Assembly (NCBI GenBank): GCA_963575645.1
Contig: OY754468.1
Span: forward strand, 50,665,665 to 50,729,664
Direction of reading: 5' to 3'
DNA: 64,000 bases
DNA from: Xanthostigma xanthostigma
Lineage: Eukaryota; Arthropoda; Insecta; Raphidioptera; Raphidiidae
Each line of letters begins with the position of its first letter. The first letter of the stretch is position 1. Shown here piece after piece: positions 10,630 through 20,352 of this stretch. The translations under genes were made by a program, and so were the position numbers. The notes below the pieces were generated by a model. It searched no databases. It was given only the letters and a program-made list of their open reading frames with translations, and was not told the DNA's origin.

Positions 10630-10782
10630 TGCTGTATATTTATAAAAGAACCCCGTACAAACCTTATGTGATTTGGTTCTCGGTTAAATTGATCGAAAAT
10701 GGTTTTATTTTGTAGTTTAAAGGTCACTAAGAAAAAGTGTCCATGGGCGCAGAGCCTATATTTTGCGAGATTTTAAATATAG
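10630..10782. other. short unassigned spacer
   Basis: Nothing recognised between the GTGATAAC element and the dispersed repeat. Confidence 0.4.
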
Positions 10783-11105
10783 GGATATTATTCTATTTAT
10801 TTTTTCAAGAAAGTTTCGTTAAAAACTTTTTTTTCTTAAGTTTATAGTTTTGGAAATATTTTGAAAATAAAAAAAATTAAATGTTCTTTTGTTCTGTAGA
10901 TCTGTCAGAAATAAACTGGTTGAGCATGCTTTAATTAATTGTTACATGTCGTGAAACATTATGCAGGTGACCATAGCAAATGTCATATTGAATACTAGCT
11001 ATTACCGGCGTCACCTCACGCGACATCAAAAATTTTATTTTCTTTATTATACTATATCGAATTTCAACATTTTGAACTTGGAATGGCTGGAATTTTTTTG
11101 TTAGA
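10783..11105 (+). repeat. dispersed repeat, copy 2
   Basis: Collinear with 1186-1540, including ATCTGTCAGAAATAAACT, GCATGCTTTRATTAAT and GCGTCACCTCACGCGA. Divergence looks like roughly 10-15 percent by eye, with small indels. Confidence 0.7.
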
Positions 11106-11650
11106 ATAGCTGCGACGAAAGATAAAGCCACCGCGTCATAGTGACGTGAACGCATTGCGATCGTCTTCTAGCTTGCTATTGGCTGTTTCGGAGATCCATG
11201 TGCGTCGAGTGTTTATTTTTTTTCTACCGCTATAAATAGATACGTCGAATTTATTCCACACGCCCGTGTCTGCGGGCAAGTAGGCGTAAACTGCCATATT
11301 ATTGATGACGTACCTGGCTTCAACTCTCACCGCGGGCACTATACATCATAGACCATCGTATTACGGTGTCGCTGGCTTAGCAAAAGGAAGCTTTAAGACG
11401 AAACGTTGGTGAGTGGACGAACCATAGCTGTGGGTCGCTCAGGGACCCGACTGCAGTATCTCAGGACGACCTCATTAAGCCAAGTGTCTTCTCATCGTCG
11501 TCGTCGCCGCGTAGAAAAGTATTGTCTGTTGTTCTCGGCCCCACAATGCCACGACGTCTTTGGCTTTTGCTCCACAATAATCCAGCTTCTTCCCTTGTTT
11601 TATTAAATAATACCGACGTATAAATGTGCGTGTGTTTTACTAAATCAAAT
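11106..11650. other. GC-richer unassigned island
   Basis: Noticeably less AT-rich than its surroundings. Contains GACGAAACGTTGGTGAGTGG near 11397, a phrase that resembles the GACGAAACG part of hammerhead-bearing retroelements, and TCATCGTCGTCGTCGCCGCG near 11492. The reading frames on both strands are short and unrecognised. It could be a retroelement scrap or host regulatory/exonic DNA. Confidence 0.3.
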
Positions 11651-11851
11651 GCTGCTTTCTTTTTTTTAACGGCACGACTTTATCATACGCTATATACAAT
11701 GCTTGGATAAGAACTATTCGCTCGTTTGAATTTAATTTAGTTTAGACACTTCAACTGTCGCGCATTGACCTTTTTTGGAAGAAATGTTAATTTGTTTTAC
11801 CACCTTTCAAATGTACATACAGAATGATTTTTAAGCTCATTCTTCTTTTAT

Positions 11852-11998
11852 AATAGTCAGAGTGCCCATCGGCAAAAATTTTATTGATACATACTCTCCC
11901 CAAACTTTGTATATGGCTTCATTAGGCCTAGTCTGACATCTATTTCCTCTATGACTTTATTAGATTTTGGGGCGTTTTCCCTCTAAACATTCCGAATT
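11852..11998 (+). repeat. 150-bp dispersed repeat, copy 1
   Basis: AGTCAGAGTGCCCATCGGCA through TTTTGGGGCGTTTTCCCTCT matches 36690-36838 almost base for base (GGCTTCATTAGGCCTAGTCT and others). No coding signal; element type unknown. Confidence 0.8.
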
Positions 11999-12597
11999 AT
12001 AAAAAAGGGCAAAAACTGTACCTTAAGATAATTATAATTTATACATATAGTTATATGCGAATATTGCCTTGAAATGATCGTATAATAACACTGATATTAT
12101 ATTTTGTTATGGCCCCGGTTTTCAAATCTTTGAATCATGTACATTTGTAGAATATATTTGAAAAAGAAATGTCAAGTCAGTACTTTTTCATGAAATCAAA
12201 TTACATCAGCATAATAAATGGAATACGTTTTTCCATCTGTCTTGTGTTGAACAATTTACAGACTGTTACAAAATAATAAATCTATGATTTCAGATTCGCT
12301 TACAGTATGTCGCACAATACCTAATTATGGAAAAACCAGTTTTCATTGAGAGTAGTTTTTCATGAAAATTGGGATGTGTCAGAAATTTTTGTATTTTGGT
12401 TATAATTTTTTTTTATTTTATTCTGACTTCATTTAGTTTGTGTGCATTTATTGTATAGAAATGTCGCTTTTTTGAAGAATTTTCTAGAAATATTAAAATT
12501 CCGATCCAAATAGCGGAAAATTTTCAAGAAAAGTTTTGTAATCGGATGAGTAGTTTCAATGATTACTTCCAAACTTTACCTCTTTGTTACCTGTATA
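11999..12597. other. unassigned AT-rich DNA
   Basis: No family or gene recognised. Confidence 0.45.
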
Positions 12598-13105
12598 CAG
12601 AGTGTCCCACGATATGACTTCCATAGCCTGGGACTGTGTTGCTGGGGTGATTACAAGTCAAAAATGTCTAATGAACATATACCCGGAAGTCGGAACGCTA
12701 TCCTAACTGAAGCATTTGAAATTTTAGATAAGTAGTAGTAGGAATTCCCTACTAATTTAAAAACCATTTAAAAAGAAATCGCTTTATTGAATTAGTTGCT
12801 CAAAATGTCCACCCAGTTGCTGTATACATAGTCTAGCTCTTCTTAGAATTGAAATGGTAGCTCTGCGAAGAGTCTCAGGATCAACACGAATAAATACTAA
12901 TGGTGATTCACAGCCACCTGGTCTTTTTAATAATAACAAAACCAACATTCGAACCTAATACCTGCATTAGTGGGCTTACTTATTTAAAATTTTAAATGCT
13001 TCTAGCTCAGTTAGGATAGCGTTGCGGGTATATGTTCATTTTTGACTTGAAATCACCCCAGCAATACAGTCCCAGGCTATGGCAGTCATGTCGTAGGACA
13101 CCCTG
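12598..13105 (-). mobile_element. mariner/Tc1-type MITE with long TIRs
   Basis: A 508-bp element flanked by TA on both sides (12596-12597 and 13106-13107). The terminal inverted repeats are about 120 bp: CAGAGTGTCCCACGATATGA on the left mirrors the right end, which closes GTAGGACACCCTG. Both arms contain CATAGCCTGGGACTGT and GCTATCCTAACTGA. The right arm lacks a short segment that the left arm has near its inner end. The interior keeps the last codons of a transposase. TA target and CAGRGTGTCC ends fit the IS630/Tc1/mariner superfamily. Confidence 0.85.
12784..12900 (-). pseudogene. mariner-like transposase, C-terminal remnant
   Basis: Minus-strand frame of 38 codons before a stop, reading RVDPETLRRATISILRRARL then CIQQLGGHFEQLIQ. 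This is the usual end of insect mariner/Tc3-like transposases (the RRxRxCIxxxGGHFE pattern). The DDE catalytic domain is absent, so the element cannot move on its own. The remnant fixes the orientation of the parent element as minus. Confidence 0.75.
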
Positions 13106-13119
13106 TATAAATATAAAAT

Positions 13120-13272
13120 TCAAAATCAAAATTTGTCTGTCTGACAAAAACTTTTGAACGGTAACTTCGATCATCATGAAATTTGGACACAATATTCATC
13201 TCGGTAAACTCATGTTCCATAACCCCCAAATACGTTCTTTTGCACCCGGGTGAAACCGGAACGCACCGCTAG
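13120..13272 (+). mobile_element. Helitron 3' fragment (GCACCCGGGTG family)
   Basis: Matches the 3' half of 32402-32744: ACAAAAACTTTTGAACGGTA, ATCATGAAATTTGGACACAA, then GCACCCGGGTGAAACCGGAA and a CGCACCGCTAG end. The CCCGGGT palindrome is the subterminal hairpin. It directly abuts the mariner MITE; the 5' part is missing. Confidence 0.75.
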
Positions 13273-13754
13273 AGCTTTAACATTGCATTTAAAAACTAAC
13301 AAAGGATGTAGAATCGCAAGCAATAATTTGAATATTGAACAAAATATTTATGATAATCTCGCACAATATATAATTGTTACGCTATACATCTAAACATACT
13401 ATAGCAAACAAACCGAATTGATGAATTCTTTTTTTACATGTGCTGAAAATTTGAATTTTTTCATCCTTGTCGCTTTGAAGTTAAAAAAAAATGCATAAAT
13501 TACTGAACATCCTCTTTTTCCTAAAAAAAAAACAACATTTTTCTCATAAGCAATTTATAAAAAGGCAGCCGGCCTGCATTTTAAATATTTAAAAACAGAA
13601 AACCGAATTTCACATACAAATTAAAAACTTCGTGTATATCCTTTTCATGTCGATGAATTTAAACACCACAATAAATAATTATGTTAACAGGAAAATATAA
13701 TTTGTTTCTGGTGAATATTTCTTTTTTATAATTTTCATACTTTTTATAATAGAA
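13273..13754. other. unassigned AT-rich DNA
   Basis: No family or gene recognised. Confidence 0.45.
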
Positions 13755-14475
13755 CTAGCGGCCCTGTACGTGCTTCGCTACGTATAAAGTGAAATAATAA
13801 AACAATTTAATTGGAACATCTATCTATCTATCTATCTATCTATTTTATTAATTGCTAGCTATTTTAAAATATACATGGGCGTATATGTGTGTATGTCGAG
13901 AACTCCGGCTGCGCCGTCGTGCTTGAAAAAAAATAGCGTAAAGTATTCGTGGATAACTGGTCTTTAAAACACTTGCTCTATTTCGAGCACTCCGGCTGCG
14001 CCGTCGTGCCGAGCAGTTTTAAACGATATTCAGTTTTTTTACATCCTCGATCTAGATATATGGTTGTTAAGTTCGTTGCGCCATCTATTGAATATTCACT
14101 CAATCCAGTCAACAGGTATTGCCATCTTATATGGTTGTTAAGTTCGTTGCGCCATCTATTGAATATTCACTCAATCCAGTCAACAGGTATTGCCATCTTA
14201 TATGGTTGTTAAGTTCGTTGCGCTATCTATTGAATATTCACTCAATCCAGTCAACAGGTTCGCCATCTTATATGGTTGTATTATGACTGTCAAGGAATAG
14301 ACAAATAATTTGCAATAAAATAATATTGCGACTATAAATTGAAATGTAAGCTATCCTATCTTTCAAGTTGGGTCGAATTGCACACGGTGTGCAAATCAAA
14401 TTTAAAATCGGTTCAGTAGTTTAGGAGTTCATCGCGGACAAACATGTGACACGTAATTTTTATAATATATTAAGA
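13755..14475 (-). mobile_element. Helitron-like element with 71-bp array
   Basis: On the minus strand it starts TCTTAATATATTATAAAAAT and ends GTACAGGGCCGCTAG, preceded and followed by the A/T insertion bases. It shares its 3' half with 9790-10134 and its 5' half with 62488-63209. Inside are two copies of the TCCGGCTGCGCCGTCGTG block and three 71-bp tandem units. 721 bp, non-autonomous. Confidence 0.85.
14061..14272. repeat. 71-bp tandem array, 3 units
   Basis: TGGTTGTTAAGTTCGTTGCG recurs at 14061, 14132 and 14203, each followed by ATTGAATATTCACTCAATCC. Near-identical units, inside the Helitron. The inverse of the same array is at about 62700-62895. Confidence 0.95.
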
Positions 14476-14662
14476 TTAGTAGTGTGAAAGCAATAGATTT
14501 TCCTCATGAGCTCAGTCCGTCTATAATTCATAATCAAGTCTTTAATAAACGCTTATATTTTTTAAGTACAAGAAGAAAACGATTCATCCTAAAAAAGATT
14601 TTCAATATTTTTTTGGTATCTAGAATTTTTGGCACTAGATAACTCAAGTTGTAAATTCTATA

Positions 14663-15200
14663 CAGTGACACTCAAGGGACTGTGCACTTTGTGGCGTTAT
14701 TGATTGTTGTCGTTAAACGGAGAGAAGAAATAATCCGTTAATATTTTTTACTATAGCATGTGTTTAATCCAAAGCGTCTTCTAGCATCACTTATCTTTTC
14801 TCCCGCCTCTATTTCGCGTCTTAATAAAACTTTTTCGTCAATACACAAAGATTTTCTTTTACTCGCCATGTTCACAGTTTGCAAGTTTGTGGGCAGCTTA
14901 GAATATGATAACTTATCGATAAGCAGCTGAGCTAAACATATAAAAGATAATCAACAAAAGAGCGCATATCTTAGTATATTCGGTACGCATGATGCCGACA
15001 ACAAAGCAACAAAATAACAAACAAGTACTGTTTATTGCTTAATGATGACGTATTGTTGTCGTTATTTAGAGTGGGTGTGTCGTTATTTAGAGTGTATCAT
15101 TTGTATGAGTATCAAGGTAAACCAACTAGAGCTAAGTAATTTCGACGTTTTATAGAGTTTGTCGTTATATCGAATTATCAAATTTCGAGTCAGAAAGGAA
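14663..15200 (-). mobile_element. degenerate pogo-type element
   Basis: A TA (14661-14662) is followed by CAGTGACACTCAAGGGACTG, a pogo/Tigger-like terminus, and then a pogo DNA-binding-domain relic. GTCGTTATTTAGAGTG occurs twice near 15058 and 15080 and may be the decayed opposite end. The right boundary is uncertain. Confidence 0.5.
14738..14869 (-). pseudogene. pogo/Tigger transposase, CENP-B-type N-terminal remnant
   Basis: Minus-strand frame of 43 codons: MASKRKSLCIDEKVLLRREI, then EAGEKISDARRRFGLN. This matches the first helices of the CENP-B N-terminal DNA-binding domain found in pogo and Tigger transposases (MASKRKxLxxxEKxxxIxxxExG pattern and xxxFGL). The ATG at 14867-14869 is the natural start. 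Family similarity stops after FGLN and a stop follows within nine codons, so the rest of the HTH and the DDE domain have been deleted. In the family this domain binds the transposon ends. Confidence 0.8.
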
Positions 15201-15760
15201 CTTTACAACTCGATTGATACTCGTTTCCTCGTATGTTTGCACACCCCTAAATTTTAGCTCTTTGTATTTTTACCAAAAAAAAGTAAATTCCAAGCCATTT
15301 CCCTGTTGTAAATAAGCCAGAGCCCATGGGATCAATTCGACGAAAAGTTCATAGCGGTAATAAGGCTCTTTATGATGTATTCATGTTGGTACGACTGTGA
15401 AGGCTTTAGTAGTGGTATTGTGTGTCGTTCTGCACGTCGTGTCTCTTTCTATTGTGCACAGACGATGTATATTATGTCTCACTTTCACACACTGCCATAC
15501 TACCAACACGGGCAAGAATTTTCCATTGTGTATTTTTCCACCTGTATAAAAGCTTAAGTAAATTCCATCTGTATTTGTTGGCAGGTGTTTTAACTTAAAG
15601 GATGTCCAACATTCAACGATTTTGAAATTAATTTTATCATGGAATTAGACCCAACACATTACACCCATTTTTCGAAATAATTCGCCATTTTTTTTTCAAA
15701 CTAGTGTTTTCAAATACATGGCGTAAACAAAGTGGGAGAAATAAGAAATTTTTCTCCCCT
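15201..15760. other. unassigned DNA
   Basis: No family recognised. The 61-codon plus frame at 15372-15557 has no familiar motif. The stretch at 15390-15500 is less AT-rich than average. Confidence 0.35.
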
Positions 15761-16521
15761 ATGGCCATATTTACTTAACCTAAGTATTTATTTATTCGAT
15801 TCATTTTTTTTATCCTCCGAATAAATAGTGATATTTCAATTCATATCAAACATAATTATGTTTAATGCAGGTATAAATGTATTCTTCAAATAAATAAAAT
15901 TGTCAACCAATTTTTTTCAGACTATATATTGACACAAAAAATTAAATTATAATCTTATATTTTTTGTGTCAATATACCTATAGTCTGAAAAAAATTGGTC
16001 GACAATTTTATTTATTTGAAGAGTTCTATTCAGACGTTAATCAAAGATTTGTAGGTATAAATCTATTCTGTTTTACTTCTAAGGTATACATTTTTATTCG
16101 CTGATAAAACAATAATGGCCGCCACATAGATCATAATATCTAACCTATAAGCGTGGAGTATTATATCTACAGTTTGTTCTTGTGAATTATGTTTATTAAC
16201 CTTTTGTGAAGTGTATAGTTGTAAAACATTAATGTTGGTGGAAGTTTTGTGTGCAATTGGGTTAGGATAAAACATTATTATTCTATGAAATTTTTTGTTT
16301 TGACGTCTACACTAACGCCATCGGTCGGATTTCTGGGTGAACGTCAAAATAATCAACAAAATGAAAAAGGAGTATAGTGCAGTGTATATTTAATTTTTAA
16401 TTAAATTTTCTCCTTGAAATAATTGTGTTTGGTATATTGAAAGTATATTTTTATCTAACGAATAAATTTGTTCCAAGATTAGTAATTTCTATCTTTAATA
16501 GTGTTCGATGAATATGGCCAC
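15761..16521 (+). mobile_element. GGCCATATTCACC TIR element, copy 1
   Basis: The left end ATGGCCATATTTACTTAAC and right end GTTCGATGAATATGGCC are inverted copies. The interior matches the element at 16902-17837 (AATGGCCGCCACATAGAT, CACTAACGCCATCGGTCGGA, GAGTATAGTGCAGTGTATAT). It has only one version of the unit that is tandemly expanded in its neighbour, and that unit is interrupted by a foldback MITE at 15895-16020. No transposase recognised. Confidence 0.7.
15895..16020. mobile_element. small foldback MITE, nested
   Basis: Near-perfect palindrome: TTCAAATAAATAAAATTGTC on the left mirrors GACAATTTTATTTATTTGAA on the right, with CCAATTTTTTTCAGACTATA inside each arm. Inserted in the tandem-type unit of the surrounding TIR element. 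Related larger foldbacks lie at 23244, 50128 and 61285. Confidence 0.8.
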
Positions 16522-16901
16522 TAGTAAATTTTTTCAACTCGTTAATTATATTAGCAACTGATAAAATCAACTGAATAAAATCCTGGCGACGCCTTTCGTT
16601 TGACCACCAGCGCTCCTAGCGGTTGACTTCCTAAATAAATAAAAGAACTGATGTAATGACTCGTTACGACCACGCCCTCACCCAAAATGGCCGACAATTT
16701 GTATTACATACGTTCGACTTCTGTAATTTTATAGAGCCATTTACATTTTAAAAAATCATTAATGAATCTCACCGTACCTTTTCCCAAAGGAAGGAGGATG
16801 TACGTTTGCTTGTATAGGTGTTAAATATTTATGGGTAGATTATTACAAAAGCAAATTGGAGCACTGTTCCCTATAGATTGTAATTCAGAATTGTACCACT
16901 G
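16522..16901. other. unassigned DNA between two related elements
   Basis: Contains GACTTCCTAAATAAATAAAA and AAGGAAGGAGGATGTACGTT; no family recognised. Confidence 0.4.
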
Positions 16902-17837
16902 ATGGCCATATTCACCGAACGTGAGTAGTTATTTACTCGGTTCATTTGTTCTTCAGGCAGCTATTCCTTCGAATCAATAGCGATAATTCAATTCACCAAA
17001 AACAATGATGTTTACTGCAGGTGTACATCTATTCTGTCTTACTTCGAGGGTATAAATATTTATTCGCCTGGTAAAATAATAATGGCCGCCACATAGTACA
17101 TAATACATAACCTTTATTCGCCAAACACCATTATGTTTACTGCAAATATACATCTATTCTGTCTTACTTCGAGGTTATAAATATTTATTCGCCTGATAAA
17201 ATACTAATGGCCGCTACATATATCGTAATACCTAACCTATATTCGCCAAACAGAATTATGTTTACTGCAGGTATAAATCTATTCTGGCTTACTTCTAGGA
17301 TATAAATGTTTATTCGCCTGATAAAATACTAATGGCCGCTACATAGATCGTAATACCTAACCTATATTCGCCAAACAGAATTATGCTTACTGCAGGTATA
17401 CATCTATTCTGGCTTACTTCTAGGGTATAAATGTTTATTCGCCTGATAAAATACTAATGGCCGCCACACAGATTATAATGCCTAACCTATAAATGTTTAG
17501 TATTATATCTACTGCAGTTTGATCTTGTGAAATTATTTATGTGTTGTTTATTAACCGTTTGTGAAGTGTAGGTATAGTTGTAAAACATTGAAGTTTTGTG
17601 TGCAATGTTAGGATAAAACATTATTGTTTTGTGAAACTTTTTTTTGACGTTTGCACTAACGCCATCGGTCGGATTTTTGGGTGAACGTCAAAATATTCAA
17701 CAAAAAGAGCAAGGAGTATAGTGCAGTGTATATTTTATTCTATAACTAACTTTTCTACCGGGTATTTTGCTTGGTGGAATAAATTTGTTCCAAGATTAGT
17801 AGATTCTATCTTTAATAGTGCTTGGTGAATATGGGCA
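16902..17837 (+). mobile_element. GGCCATATTCACC TIR element, copy 2, expanded
   Basis: Left end GATGGCCATATTCACCGAAC mirrors the right end GCTTGGTGAATATGGGC. It carries four tandem 125-bp units, so it is longer than copy 1 despite lacking the nested foldback. The two copies lie in direct orientation about 0.4 kb apart. Confidence 0.75.
16991..17490 (+). repeat. 125-bp tandem array, 4 units
   Basis: Unit starts ATTCRCCAAA at 16991, 17116, 17241 and 17366. Each contains TATGTTTACTGCA, ATTATTCGCCTGATAAAATA-like sequence and AATGGCCGCYACA. The last two units are the most alike, which suggests recent unequal exchange. It is unrelated in sequence to the 125-bp array at 8251. Confidence 0.95.
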
Positions 17838-18037
17838 TGAACTGGACAACTCAATCGTCATTTGCATAACAGATCAACAAAACAGTTGCTGAATGGCAAT
17901 CAAATATTATTTGCTGTTCGTGTTCGTACAAAAAAAACATTTAGATTTTTATATTTCTCTAACTTTAAGTAGGTAATATTTCATTGTAACAAAAAATATA
18001 AAAAAAACAGTTGTGTGGTTTTAAGAAACCACGACGG
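17838..18037. other. short unassigned spacer
   Basis: Contains a small hairpin GTGGTTTTAAGAAACCAC at 18015-18032; otherwise nothing recognised. Confidence 0.4.
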
Positions 18038-18354
18038 AAGTGAAACTTTTATTGGATTGTAGGCGCTGGATTGTAGACACTTATCTATCACGATTAATTA
18101 TAAACAACAATATTCATATGAATACACGAATAAAAACATGTAAAGACTGTACAGCACTTGCCCGCATGACAGACTGACTATACATACTACACGGTCAGCT
18201 GATGCCATGGGCGCCGCCATATTGGCCTTGGCTGCTCTACCGAGCGCCTACTCCGAGCGCCTTTCACTTTACCCCTACTCCGCGGCCGCCTGTAATGCGA
18301 CATGCAACAGACGGCCAGAAAAATTTGGGGCGATACAATAAAAGTTTCACTTTA
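18038..18354. mobile_element. short TIR element with GC-rich core
   Basis: Ends AAGTGAAACTTTTATTG and CAATAAAAGTTTCACTTT are inverted repeats. The core (18175-18300) is the most GC-rich stretch nearby, with GGGCGCCGCCATATTGGCC and a repeated CCGAGCGCC. No reading frame recognised. Class unknown. Confidence 0.6.
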
Positions 18355-18627
18355 ATAATCACAAAATATCTAAATATATAGCAACCACAGTAGTCTTATC
18401 CTAAGATGAATACCTAACCTTAATGCAAAAAAAATGTATTTTTATGTGATAAAAGAGGAATTGAACTATTACTGCGAATTACAAAAAGTTGAGAAATACA
18501 TTTTTTAAGCGTCTAATAATTAAAAAAAAAATCTATTACGATGTATAACCGTAATTTATCAAATATTTTCTTAGGTCTTTTACTATCTATATTAAACAAA
18601 TTTTCTTTCAATTAAAAATGTATTAAA
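18355..18627. other. short unassigned spacer
   Basis: AT-rich; nothing recognised. Confidence 0.4.
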
Positions 18628-18629
18628 TA

Positions 18630-19170
18630 CAGTGTAACCTCTTTATAACGTCCTTCGTTATAACGAAAAATCCCTATAACATAGAAAATTTTACAGTTTG
18701 GTTGGTTTACCTTAAAACCCATACATTAATACCCTCTTTATAGCGTAACAACCATTCTGTATTACGATGAAATATGTTCATATTTAGGCGTATTTAACAG
18801 TGTAATTGTTTTTATACAACAAAATGAAGATGAAGAAGATGATAAAGAGGATAATTTTTAACCATCATCAACTATTCAACAAGCACTTGATGCCGCTAAA
18901 CTTATCGAAACATTCCTATTGTTTAATGAAGGTGATTCCACCGACCACCACATCCCAAGAATCAAGACATGCATAATACCTACCTACTTAATAAAATACA
19001 AAACAAATATTGGCATAGCAAAAACGCCAAGCAAACTTAACAGACTACATGGAATAAATTAATTAGGTGAAATTTGGTTATTTTTCTTTCTTCCCTCCAT
19101 ATAACGAAAACTATTTATAACGAAAAAAAATGCTCGGTCCCTTGAGATTCGTTATAAAGAGGTTACACTG
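18630..19170 (+). mobile_element. pogo/Tigger-type MITE
   Basis: A 541-bp element flanked by TA (18628-18629 and 19171-19172). Ends CAGTGTAACCTCTTTATAAC and GTTATAAAGAGGTTACACTG are perfect inverted repeats of 20 bp, with further TTATAACGAAAA repeats just inside. The TA target and the CAGTGNAACCTC end are the pogo/Tigger pattern. It contains a decayed transposase 3' end and is too short to be autonomous. Confidence 0.9.
18823..19062 (+). pseudogene. pogo-type transposase, C-terminal remnant
   Basis: In one frame the DNA reads NEDEEDDKEDNF, a stop, then PSSTIQQALDAAKLIETFLL and FNEGDSTDHH, with a terminal stop at 19060-19062. An acidic stretch followed by a helix of the form ALDALxxLxxFL is typical of the tail of pogo/jerky-like proteins, after the DDE domain. 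The internal TAA and the absence of the catalytic region show it is dead. Confidence 0.65.
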
Positions 19171-19172
19171 TA

Positions 19173-19735
19173 TTTAAATTCATTAATACAAACATTCAAT
19201 ATTCAATTATTTTTAATGTATGTGGAATGTATATTGCGAATAATAATTAAGTTATTTACAAAAAGTATTCTGAAATACAGCAAAAAAAGTATCGAGTCAT
19301 ACACAAAATTAAAAACGAATTGCAAATTTTTTACCGCACAATAAAACTGTCCACTCAGCTTGTTTTATCAATGTTTGTGTGTATAACCTATATTTGAAGA
19401 CAGGCGATTGCAGCACGTTTAATTAAAATTTAAATTAAGAAAAAATCTCATTATCTGCCATTTCATCGTACATACATTTAAAGCTGTGTTTAATTTCAGA
19501 CTACAGTTAAATCCTTGTTCAGAATACAAATAAATCATACAAACATAATGTTAATTTAGATTGCAGTTGGCGTTGTTACATAAACAACAACCATTGCACG
19601 AAACAAAACATAGTGAAACAATTGCAAAACAATAAACTTGTTTCAGTTCGGAAATTGTATTCAGTGATTAGTTACACCTTGCACAGTTTTTATGTAAGAG
19701 AAAAATCTACGAACTTACATTGTATGCATATAATA
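19173..19735. other. unassigned AT-rich DNA
   Basis: No family or gene recognised. Confidence 0.45.
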
Positions 19736-19878
19736 TGCCCATATTCACCGAACACTATTAAAGATAGAAGTTACTAATCTTGGAACAAATTTATTCGTTA
19801 GAATAAAATTTACTTTCAATTCATCAAGCAAAATATCAGGTAAAAAAGTTAGATAAAGAATAAATATACACTGAACTC
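19736..19878 (-). mobile_element. GGCCATATTCACC TIR element, end fragment
   Basis: GCCCATATTCACCGAACACT, then TTAAAGATAGAAGTTACTAA and CTTGGAACAAATTTATTCGT are the reverse complement of the right ends of the elements at 15761 and 16902. Only about 140 bp remain. Confidence 0.75.
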
Positions 19879-19883
19879 AAATG

Positions 19884-20352
19884 TTCTTCTTTTTGTTGTA
19901 TTACAATATGAAGCTCAGATGACAGATCGAAGAAATATTTTACTAAAATTGTCATATAGAGGCACAAGTAGCAAAAGCAAAAGCCAGATGGCATCATGCA
20001 GTATTGCTGTGACGTTGTTCAGCGTTGCTCTCTGTTTCAAAATTAAAACCGTCAGATGGCAGTATGCAGTATTGTGTCTGTTATAATACAATATGAAGGT
20101 CAGATGGCAGATCGAAGTGTCGACGTTGTTTCAAAATTAAAGCCATCAGATGGCAGACGTTGTTCGGCGTTGCTGTATTTTAATTAATTTACAAAAACAA
20201 AAGCAATAATAAATTTTTTAGTTGTCGATGTCAGTAGAGCAAGCAATTATCTGTAAAATGATATATAATTTATGTGGAGAAATTATGAGGTTATTTTTAA
20301 AAAGGGAGGCAAACATCTTTAACCTTAGCGTATTAATATATATGATATAAAT
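19884..20352 (+). mobile_element. CAGATGGCA repeat family, copy 1
   Basis: Begins GTTCTTCTTTTTGTTGTATT, has GATGACAGATCGAAGAAATA, several CAGATGGCA units and ends TTAACCTTAGCGTATTAATA-like sequence. It matches 52140-52552 and two minus copies at 57586-58300. The CAGATGGCAG part is internally duplicated here. Element class unknown; no TIRs seen. Confidence 0.75.

Noticed and set aside
11397..11416. GACGAAACGTTGGTGAGTGG considered as a second hammerhead ribozyme
   Set aside because: It has the GAAAC box only; no CTGATGA core or stem II could be found upstream.
16991..17490. Common origin with the 125-bp array at 8251
   Set aside because: The two units have the same length but no sequence similarity; shared period appears coincidental.
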